32,988 bases of DNA from contig JANXZG010000127.1 in assembly GCA_025355645.1 (NCBI GenBank), forward strand, positions 1 to 32,988. The letters are read 5' to 3'. This DNA is from Gammaproteobacteria bacterium. GTDB taxonomy: Bacteria; Pseudomonadota; Gammaproteobacteria; Steroidobacterales; Steroidobacteraceae. Shown piece after piece: positions 26,618 to 32,988 of the stretch. The position numbers and the translations under genes are program-made. The notes beneath the pieces were generated by a model, which was not told the origin of the DNA, ran no database searches, and saw nothing but the letters and a program-made list of their open reading frames with translations. The number at the start of each line of letters is the position of its first letter. Positions within the stretch are counted from its first letter, which is position 1.

Positions 26618-27988
26618 TCACGTTTTTCGCCGAGCGAGGTGGGCTGCGAGTCCCAGGTAGGTGGCGGGCTCGAGCGCCAAAAGGCGGATTTTTTCGGGCC
26701 CGGGCAGGTCGAGGGACTCGATGAAGGCATGCAGACTACCCCGGTCCACGGGGCGGCCGCGCGTCGCCGCTTTTAGCCTCTCATAGCCATCGGGCAAACC
26801 ATGTGCCCGCATGACCGTCTGCACCGCTTCGCCGAGCACTTCCCACGCACGGTCCAGGTCGGCGCGCAGGCGCGCCGCATCGATTTCGATTTTCCCGAGC
26901 CCCTGCATCAGGGCGCCATAGGCGAGCGTCCCATGGCCGATGGCGACGCCAATATTGCGTTGCACAGTTGAGTCGCTCAAGTCGCGTTGCCAGCGCGAAA
27001 CCGGCAGCTTTTCCGCGAAATGCGCCAGCAGCGCATTAGCCACGCCGAGATTGCCCTCGGCATTCTCGAAATCGATCGGATTGACCTTGTGCGGCATCGT
27101 CGAGGAACCGACCTCGCCGGCGACAGCGTCCTGCCGAAAGTAGCCGATGGCGATGTAACTCCACATGTCGCGCGCGAAGTCCATCAGGATCGAATTAATG
27201 CGGATCAGCACGTGACAGTATTCGGCGATCCAGTCGTGCGGTTCGATCTGCGTGGTATGGGAATTGCATTCGAGGTCCAGGGAGACGACGAAGGCGGCGC
27301 TGACGTCGGTCCAGTTCACGTCCGGCAGCGCGATCACATGGGCATTGAAGTTGCCCACCGCGCCATTCATCTTGCCAAGAATCGCAACGCGCTCAAATAT
27401 CTTCAGTTGCCGCTCGATCCGCGCCGCGACATTGGCCAGCTCCTTGCCGACCGTGGTAGGAGTCGCTGCCTGACCGTGCGTGCGCGCCAGCATCGCGACC
27501 GCGGCGTACTTCTGCGCCATCGTATCGAGGGCTGCAATCACATGACGCAGCTGCGGCAAGATGATGTGAGCGCGCGCGCGCTGCAACAGCAGCGCGTAGG
27601 CAAGATTGTTGATGTCCTCGGAGGTGCAGCCGAAGTGCACCCATTCGAGGTGCGCATCACTCGCTCCGCGTTCCCGTAATTGTTCGCGGATCCAGTACTC
27701 CACCGCCTTGACATCATGATTGGTGCGCGCCTCGATCGCTTTGATCGCGACGGCATCGACTGATGAGGGCTCCGCCGCGATGGACTTCAGCCACTCGCGC
27801 GCGCCGCCGGGGAGCTTACTCAGCGCCTTGCGGGCAGGGCCTTGCGCTAAGGCGAGCAGCCAGGCGCACTCGACGCGTGTGCGCTCGCGTATCAGCCCCG
27901 CTTCACTGAATATGACCCGCACGGCGCCAAGCTTGCGGGCATAGCGCCCATCGAGGGGCGAGAGGGCATCAATCGCGTCGGTTGGCAT
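26618..27988 (-). CDS. purB: Adenylosuccinate lyase
   Basis: A 456-residue enzyme acting twice in purine synthesis, releasing fumarate from SAICAR and from adenylosuccinate. The length equals E. coli PurB, and key residues fall at the same positions: His171 in ARTHGQAATPTT and Ser295 in the superfamily signature GSSTMPHKVNP. The ATG at 27988 is divergent from fumC across 49 bp. It is the first of four same-strand genes (purB, DUF7931-like, mnmA, acnA). Confidence 0.97.
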   Translation of the reverse strand: MPTDAIDALSPLDGRYARKLGAVRVIFSEAGLIRERTRVECAWLLALAQGPARKALSKLPGGAREWLKSIAAEPSSVDAVAIKAIEARTNHDVKAVEYWIREQLRERGASDAHLEWVHFGCTSEDINNLAYALLLQRARAHIILPQLRHVIAALDTMAQKYAAVAMLARTHGQAATPTTVGKELANVAARIERQLKIFERVAILGKMNGAVGNFNAHVIALPDVNWTDVSAAFVVSLDLECNSHTTQIEPHDWIAEYCHVLIRINSILMDFARDMWSYIAIGYFRQDAVAGEVGSSTMPHKVNPIDFENAEGNLGVANALLAHFAEKLPVSRWQRDLSDSTVQRNIGVAIGHGTLAYGALMQGLGKIEIDAARLRADLDRAWEVLGEAVQTVMRAHGLPDGYERLKAATRGRPVDRGSLHAFIESLDLPGPEKIRLLALEPATYLGLAAHLARRKT

Positions 27989-28037
27989 CGGGGCGTATAT
28001 TACCGTAATTGACGCATTTTCAGCGGAGACAGGCGCG

Positions 28038-29423
28038 ATGGCGAGTTCCGGTTACCGTTCCGAGCATGACAGCCTGGGGAAAATTGACGTGCCCGCAGCG
28101 GCGCTATGGGGTGCGCAAACGCAGCGTGCATTGGAAAATTTTCCAGCGAGCGGGCTCCTCATGCCGCGCGCGATCCTGCGCGCCCTCGGGCTGATCAAGT
28201 TCTGCGCGGCGGCCGTCAATGCCGAGCTTGGCGACCTGCCGGCTGACATGGCCGCGGCGATTGGCAATGCTGCGCGCGCGGTCGCGGACGGCCAGCACGA
28301 CGCCGAGTTTCCGATTGACCTCTTCCAGACCGGCTCCGGCACCAGCACAAACATGAATGCGAACGAGGTCATCGCCGCGCTCGCGAGCAAAAGCCTCGGT
28401 CGGTGCGTTCACGCAAATGATCAGGTTAACCTCAGCCAAAGCAGCAACGATGTCATGCCGACGGCCATCCATGTTGCAGCTGCGCTGCTGATCGAGGAGC
28501 GCCTGTTGCCGGCCCTTGCGCACCTGAGCCAGGGTCTCGGCGCGCGCGCTCAGGAATTCCACAGTACGGTCAAGACCGGCCGTACCCATCTGATGGATGC
28601 GATGCCGCTGACGCTCGCCCAGGAAATCGGCGGCTGGCAGGCGCAGGTCGAGCAAGGCGCGGCGCGGCTGCGCTGCGTCCTGCCGCGTCTCTACGCACTG
28701 GCGCAGGGTGGAACGGCGGTCGGCACCGGCATCAATGCCAAGCCGACTTTCGGGGCCGCCTTTGCACGACGCATGGCTGCGCAGACCGGCCTGCCATTCG
28801 TCGCCAGCGGCAACTATTTTGCCGCGTTGGCGAGCCAGGATACCTCGGTGGAGCTGTCGGGCCAGCTCAAGGTCCTCGCGGTCAGCCTGATGAAAATCGC
28901 CAATGACCTGCGCTGGATGAACAGCGGACCGCTGGCTGGCCTTGGGGAGATCTCGTTGCCGGTGCTGCAGCCCGGCAGTTCGATCATGCCAGGCAAGGTC
29001 AATCCAGTAGTTCCAGAGGCGGTCGCTATGCAGGCCGCGCAGGTCATTGGCAATGACCTGACCATTACGATCGCGGGTCAGAGCGGAAATTTCCAGCTGA
29101 ATGTGATGCTGCCGGTCATCGCCTACAATCTCCTGCAGAGTATTGAACTGCTGTCGATCGCGAGCCGCAACCTTTGTGACCGGGCAATCAGCGGATTTAA
29201 GGCCAATACCGAGCGGCTCAATGAGGCCGTTGCGTGTAATCCTATCCTGATCACCGCGCTCAACTCCATCGTAGGGTATGAAAAAGGCGCGGCCATAGCC
29301 AAGCGCGCGTACGCCGAGCGGCGCCCGGTCATTGATGTCGCGGCAGAAATGACCGGAATCGACCGGCAAAAACTGCAAGTGCTTCTGGATCCGCTGCTGC
29401 TGACCGGTGGCGGGCCTAAGTGA
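28038..29423 (+). CDS. fumC: Fumarate hydratase class II
   Basis: A 461-residue oxygen-stable fumarase converting fumarate to malate. Signature segments are TGSGTSTNMNANEV (98-111), SQSSNDVMPTAIH, GRTHLMDAMPLTL with His184, and GSSIMPGKVNP (313-323). It belongs to the same superfamily as PurB, which lies head to head with it. GGAG precedes the ATG by about nine bases. Its TGA overlaps the GTG start of the Nudix gene (GTGA). Confidence 0.97.
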   Translation: MASSGYRSEHDSLGKIDVPAAALWGAQTQRALENFPASGLLMPRAILRALGLIKFCAAAVNAELGDLPADMAAAIGNAARAVADGQHDAEFPIDLFQTGSGTSTNMNANEVIAALASKSLGRCVHANDQVNLSQSSNDVMPTAIHVAAALLIEERLLPALAHLSQGLGARAQEFHSTVKTGRTHLMDAMPLTLAQEIGGWQAQVEQGAARLRCVLPRLYALAQGGTAVGTGINAKPTFGAAFARRMAAQTGLPFVASGNYFAALASQDTSVELSGQLKVLAVSLMKIANDLRWMNSGPLAGLGEISLPVLQPGSSIMPGKVNPVVPEAVAMQAAQVIGNDLTITIAGQSGNFQLNVMLPVIAYNLLQSIELLSIASRNLCDRAISGFKANTERLNEAVACNPILITALNSIVGYEKGAAIAKRAYAERRPVIDVAAEMTGIDRQKLQVLLDPLLLTGGGPK

Positions 29424-30073
29424 GCTGGGTCGACACGCTGACCAAATCGGACATCTGCGCGGCCCTTGAGCCCACCCCAGTCATGCGAGGGGATGAGTGG
29501 TTCTGGCTGACCGGTGCCTCGCCCGAGCTGCGCCTGCGTGTTCAGGCAGCGATGCCGGCGCGAATGGTATCCGCCGCGGTGCTCGTTCCGCTCATTGAGC
29601 GCGAACAAGGTTTCTCCATGCTGCTGACGGAACGCTCAGCCACGCTCAAAGATCATCCGGGCCAGATCAGCTTTCCTGGCGGACGCATCGAACCTGGCGA
29701 TGCCAGCCCCTGGGAAGCAGCGCTTCGCGAAGCGCAGGAAGAGATCGGCCTGCGACGCGACTGGATCAGCTTTGCCGGGTACCTGCCCGATCATCCGATC
29801 CTGACCGGCTTTCGCGTGACGCCGGTGGTCGGCTTCGTCGTGCCAGATCATCGCCTGGCGCTGGATGCCGGCGAGGTGCACGACGCCTTCGAGGTGCCGC
29901 TGAACTATCTGTTCGATGAGGCCAATCACCAGCCGCGCGAGCGCAACCTAGGCGGGGTCAGCCTGATGACTGCCGAAATCCCTTTTCTGAATCACACGAT
30001 CTGGGGTGCAACGGCGGGAATGTTGCTGACGCTGCGTCGCCTGATACTTGAGCGACGGCCTGGTCCATCGTGA
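29420..30073 (+). CDS. Nudix hydrolase of the CoA pyrophosphatase type
   Basis: A 217-residue hydrolase. The combined pattern LLTERS-HPGQISFPGG (68-88) and the Nudix box half REAQEEIG (103-110) is the signature of the CoA-pyrophosphatase group (NudL-like), which cleaves CoA to phosphopantetheine and 3',5'-ADP. The box has the extra residue usual in this group between PGG and REA. It starts at GTG inside the fumC stop and stops inside the mazG start, so all three are probably translationally coupled. Substrate is inferred from the family. Confidence 0.88.
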   Translation: MSWVDTLTKSDICAALEPTPVMRGDEWFWLTGASPELRLRVQAAMPARMVSAAVLVPLIEREQGFSMLLTERSATLKDHPGQISFPGGRIEPGDASPWEAALREAQEEIGLRRDWISFAGYLPDHPILTGFRVTPVVGFVVPDHRLALDAGEVHDAFEVPLNYLFDEANHQPRERNLGGVSLMTAEIPFLNHTIWGATAGMLLTLRRLILERRPGPS

Positions 30074-30846
30074 GCGCCGCGCTCGGCGAGCTGCTTGCGA
30101 TCATGGCACGGCTGCGCGCCCCGGATGGCTGCGCCTGGGACCGCGAACAGACCTTCAAGAGCGTCGCGCCGTATACGATAGAGGAGGCCTATGAAGTTGC
30201 CGCGGCCATTGAAAGCGGCGATGTGCAGCAGCTGCGCGATGAACTCGGGGACCTGCTGCTGCAGGTGGTGTTCCATGCGCAGATCGCGAGCGAGGCGGGG
30301 CAGTTCAATTTTGACGCAGTTGCCGCAAGCATCAGCACCAAACTCGTGCGCAGGCATCCGCACCTGTTCGGCACGGGCGGCGCGGCGCCGCGATCCTCCG
30401 CGGAGCAATCGAAGATGTGGGAGGACATCAAGGCTGCGGAGCGGCGCGCCGGCGCGGCCGCGCCCCAGAGTCAGATGCATGGTGTGCCGCAGGCATTGCC
30501 CGCGCTGATGCGTGCCGGGAAACTCTCCCGCCGCGCGGCACGCGCGGGCTTTGACTTTGAATTCGCCGCGCAGGCGAGCGACAAGGTCGCCGAGGAACTT
30601 GCTGAAGTACGCGCGACAAGCGCCGATCAGGTTTTCGAGGAAATCGGGGACCTGCTGTTCGCAGCGGCAAATTTGGCCCGCAAGCTCACGATCGACCCCG
30701 AGCAGGCGCTGCGGGCGGCCAACGCAAAATTCGAGCGCCGTTTCCGCGCCATGGAAGCACTGGCATTGGGCTCGGGGCATACGCTCGAACAGCTCGACTT
30801 GGAGGCACAGGAGCGGCTCTGGCAGCAGGTCAAGCGCGGCGAATAA
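30070..30846 (+). CDS. mazG: Nucleoside triphosphate pyrophosphohydrolase MazG
   Basis: A 258-residue house-cleaning enzyme that hydrolyses NTPs to NMPs and pyrophosphate. It begins with the family pattern LMARLRAPDGCAWDREQT-like segment (11-28), and the metal-binding helices show EEAYE (38-42) and DELGDLL (57-63), repeated in the second half as EEIGDLLF. No toxin-antitoxin partner is nearby. Its GTG overlaps the Nudix stop. It converges on the ALDH gene, 16 bp away. Confidence 0.95.
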   Translation: MSAALGELLAIMARLRAPDGCAWDREQTFKSVAPYTIEEAYEVAAAIESGDVQQLRDELGDLLLQVVFHAQIASEAGQFNFDAVAASISTKLVRRHPHLFGTGGAAPRSSAEQSKMWEDIKAAERRAGAAAPQSQMHGVPQALPALMRAGKLSRRAARAGFDFEFAAQASDKVAEELAEVRATSADQVFEEIGDLLFAAANLARKLTIDPEQALRAANAKFERRFRAMEALALGSGHTLEQLDLEAQERLWQQVKRGE

Positions 30847-30862
30847 TGCGGCCGGCGCCGTC

Positions 30863-32389
30863 TTACACGTTGAACTTGATGCCCTGGGCGAGCGGCAACT
30901 CGGCGCTCCAATTAATCGTGGTCGTCTGCCGGCGCATGTAGGTCTTCCAGCTGTCAGAGCCTGCTTCGCGTCCGCCGCCGGTGTCTTTCTCACCGCCAAA
31001 GGCGCCGCCGATTTCCGCGCCCGAGGTACCCAGATTCACATTCGCGATGCCGCAGTCGCTGCCGTCAGCAGAGAGGAACCGCTCGGCAGCCTGCAGGCGG
31101 TCTGCAAAAATAGCCGACGACAGACCATAAGGCACGGCGTTTTGCAGAGCGATAGCCTCGTCAAGTTCCCGACAGGCAACCAGATACAGAATCGGCGCAA
31201 AGGTCTCGGTCTGCACGATGGGCATATCCGCACTCGCTCGGACAATGGCCGGCTCGACGAAGTTGCCGGCCTGCGGCATGACTTTGCCGCCACACAGCAG
31301 CACGCCGCCCTGTGCCTGCGCCGATGCTAGCGTCGCCGCATACTTCGCCACCGCCCCGCCATCGATCAGCGGTCCCATCAGCGTGCCCGCCTCGAGAGGA
31401 TCACCTATGCGCACCTGCGAGTAGGCGGCCACCAGTCGCCGCTCGAGCTCTGCCGCGCGCGACTCGTGTACCAGCACCCGGCGAGTCGTGGTGCAGCGCT
31501 GCCCGGCGGTACCGACTGCGCCGAACACGATTGCGGGCACCGCCAGGTCAAGGTTCGCACTCTGATCGACGATGATCGCGTTGTTGCCGCCGAGTTCAAG
31601 CAGGGTCTTGCCCAGGCGCCCCGCGACGCGCACCGCGATCTGGCGGCCCACATGCGTCGAGCCCGTGAATGAGAGCAGGGCGACGCGCCGGTCGTCGACG
31701 AAGCGGCTCGCAAGTTCGGTGCCCGCGTCGATGAACATCTGAAAAATCGGCGGCAAGGACTCGCGTTCGAGCACACGGTTGCAGATCCGCTGCACGGCGA
31801 TCGAACACAAAGAGGTTTTCGGCGACGGCTTCCACACGGTGGCATTGCCGCAGATGGCGGCGAGGAAGGCATTCCAGGACCAAACCGCGACCGGAAAATT
31901 GAAGGCCGAGATCACGCCCACGACGCCGAGCGGATGCCACTGCTCATACATCCGATGCTGGCTGCGCTCCGAGTGCATCGTTAGGCCATACAACATGCGC
32001 GCCTGACCGACCGCAAAATCGGCGATGTCGATCATTTCCTGCACTTCGCCATCGCCCTCCGCTTTGATCTTGCCGTTTTCCATGGCCACTAGGCTGCCCA
32101 ATGCGCCCTTGAACAGCCGCAGTTCCGCGCCGATCAGGCGCACCGCTTCGCCGCGCTTGGGCGCCGGCACCTTGCGCCACAGGGCGGCCGCGGCCACCGC
32201 ATCATGCATCACGCGTTCATAGTCCTGGTCGGTCGCGCCGTGTACTTGCGCCAGGAGTTTTCCCGAGGCGGGATTGGTCGAATCGATCAGTGCGCCGTCC
32301 GTATCCTGGCTCCAGCCGCCGGTTCCGGACCAGGTGCCACTGTTCAAAGGACTCAGTCCGAGCGCTTGCATGGGGTCTGTGGGTTTCAT
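30863..32389 (-). CDS. ALDH7-type aldehyde dehydrogenase (probable piperideine-6-carboxylate/aminoadipate-semialdehyde dehydrogenase)
   Basis: A 508-residue NAD(P)-dependent enzyme. Catalytic Cys299 lies in [12 protein letters not shown] and Glu265 in LELGGNN. The C-terminal run [15 protein letters not shown] followed by [14 protein letters not shown] is characteristic of the ALDH7 (antiquitin/AmaB) group, which oxidises L-piperideine-6-carboxylate (alpha-aminoadipate semialdehyde) in lysine catabolism and also detoxifies other aldehydes. No lysine-catabolic neighbour is in the window. It diverges from the class II DAHP synthase gene across 48 bp. Confidence 0.92.
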   Translation of the reverse strand: MKPTDPMQALGLSPLNSGTWSGTGGWSQDTDGALIDSTNPASGKLLAQVHGATDQDYERVMHDAVAAAALWRKVPAPKRGEAVRLIGAELRLFKGALGSLVAMENGKIKAEGDGEVQEMIDIADFAVGQARMLYGLTMHSERSQHRMYEQWHPLGVVGVISAFNFPVAVWSWNAFLAAICGNATVWKPSPKTSLCSIAVQRICNRVLERESLPPIFQMFIDAGTELASRFVDDRRVALLSFTGSTHVGRQIAVRVAGRLGKTLLELGGNNAIIVDQSANLDLAVPAIVFGAVGTAGQRCTTTRRVLVHESRAAELERRLVAAYSQVRIGDPLEAGTLMGPLIDGGAVAKYAATLASAQAQGGVLLCGGKVMPQAGNFVEPAIVRASADMPIVQTETFAPILYLVACRELDEAIALQNAVPYGLSSAIFADRLQAAERFLSADGSDCGIANVNLGTSGAEIGGAFGGEKDTGGGREAGSDSWKTYMRRQTTTINWSAELPLAQGIKFNV

Positions 32390-32400
32390 AGCCGGCTATT

Positions 32401-32430
32401 TTGACTCGCGCGCGTATGCAAAGCTACCAT
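32401..32430 (+). promoter_or_regulatory. Candidate sigma-70 promoter for the class II DAHP synthase gene
   Basis: TTGACT (32401-32406) and TACCAT (32425-32430) are separated by 18 bases; they match the consensus at five and four of six positions. The predicted start of transcription would fall at or next to the ATG at 32438, giving a leaderless message. No Shine-Dalgarno sequence precedes that ATG. Confidence 0.3.
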
Positions 32431-32437
32431 CCCGGCC

Positions 32438-32988
32438 ATGTCAAAGAGTCCCGTCATGCAGAACTGGCAGCCGGCAAGCTGGCAAAGCCGCCCGGCAACA
32501 CAACAGCCTCACTACGCCGATGCCGTTGCATTGGAGCGCGCGGTTGCCGAGCTGGCGCGCCTACCGCCGTTGGTCGTCTCCTGGGAGATCGAAGCCTTGC
32601 GCTCGAAGCTCGCGCTGGCACAGCGCGGCGAGCATTTCCTGCTGCAGGGTGGCGACTGCGCCGAAAGTTTCGAGGACTGCGAGTCGGACAACATCGCGAG
32701 GCGCCTGAAGATCCTGCTGCAGATGAGCCTGGTGCTACTGCAGGGACTGAAGAAGCCGGTGATCCGGGTCGGCCGCTTTGCCGGCCAGTACGCCAAGCCG
32801 CGCTCGACCGATACGGAGACACGTGACGGGCTGACCCTGCCCTCCTCCCGCGGCGATAACGTGAACAGGCCGGGCTTTAGCGCTCGCGAGCGCGAGCCCG
32901 ACCCCTTGCTGCTATTGCGCGGCTATGAACGGGCGTCGCTGACCTTGAATTTCGTGCGCGCGCTGGTCGACGGCGGATTCTCGGACTT
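32438..32988 (+). CDS. Class II DAHP synthase, 5' part cut by the window end
   Basis: The frame is open from the ATG at 32438 to the last base (183 codons plus two bases). It begins with WQPASWQS and contains LPPLVVSWEIEALRSKLA, LLQGGDCAESFEDC, DNIARRLKILLQMS, RVGRFAGQYAKPRSTDTETRDG and LPSSRGDNVN, the unmistakable order of plant/pseudomonad-type (class II) DAHP synthases. It is unrelated in sequence to the class I enzyme at 15864. An ATG at codon 7 is an alternative start. About 450 residues are expected in total, so more than half lies outside the window. Confidence 0.95.
   Translation, partial: MSKSPVMQNWQPASWQSRPATQQPHYADAVALERAVAELARLPPLVVSWEIEALRSKLALAQRGEHFLLQGGDCAESFEDCESDNIARRLKILLQMSLVLLQGLKKPVIRVGRFAGQYAKPRSTDTETRDGLTLPSSRGDNVNRPGFSAREREPDPLLLLRGYERASLTLNFVRALVDGGFSD

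Noticed and set aside
28104..29378. 424-codon open frame antisense to fumC
   Set aside because: It is a mirror of fumC codon bias with no domain pattern or start signal.
29992..30999. 335-codon open frame antisense to mazG
   Set aside because: It covers the well-supported mazG gene and parts of both neighbours, with no recognisable motif.

Overview
The window is a GC-rich chromosomal stretch from a proteobacterium. It is most likely a high-GC gammaproteobacterium of the Xanthomonadales/Nevskiales/Steroidobacter kind. That placement is inferred from the fused aspartokinase-homoserine dehydrogenase thrABC operon, the E. coli-type PurB, MnmA and YgiQ, the Xanthomonas-like tryptophan 2,3-dioxygenase and the base composition; no rRNA or other marker is present to prove it. 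Genes are tightly packed, with frequent 4-bp stop/start overlaps. No tRNA, rRNA, CRISPR array, insertion sequence or prophage was seen. Most of the window is core metabolism, so surprises lie in signalling genes, start sites and gene pairings.

Layout. 1-400: AT-richer left edge with the 3' remnant of a cupin (sugar-nucleotide type) gene. 382-3371 (minus): a two-gene signalling unit, a receiver-like/Ser-Thr kinase fusion followed by a PAS/CheA-type ATPase protein with no recognisable phospho-histidine. 3440-7025 (plus): a periplasmic HtrA/Deg protease and the radical-SAM protein YgiQ. 7026-7360: the one long gene-free gap. 7361-12691 (plus): thrA-thrB-thrC plus a membrane-anchored NERD-domain protein, with coupled junctions. 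12678-13478 (minus): tatD. 13530-16931 (plus): a secreted TPR-like protein, a YgjP-like metallopeptidase, tryptophan 2,3-dioxygenase and a class I DAHP synthase. 16849-18491 (minus): msrP-msrQ, the periplasmic methionine sulfoxide repair system; msrQ appears to start at a CTG codon. 18542-19213 (minus): a HAD phosphatase. 19365-22093 (plus): an active/inactive pair of M16 peptidases. 22112-27988 (minus): purB, a DUF7931-like protein, mnmA and acnA. 28038-30846 (plus): fumC, a CoA-pyrophosphatase-type Nudix hydrolase and mazG, joined by two GTGA overlaps. 30863-32389 (minus): an ALDH7-type aldehyde dehydrogenase. 32438-end (plus): the first 183 codons of a class II DAHP synthase.

How the genes fit together. 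Amino-acid metabolism dominates: threonine from aspartate, entry to the shikimate pathway (two unrelated DAHP synthases), tryptophan degradation, and probably lysine or semialdehyde catabolism. The TCA cycle is represented by acnA and fumC, and fumarate is also released by PurB. Quality control is represented by HtrA, MsrPQ, M16 peptidases, Nudix and MazG. The least conventional part is the kinase pair at 382-3371, which could be a non-canonical signalling module mixing Ser/Thr kinase, receiver and CheA-like parts. This is a hypothesis from domain composition only.
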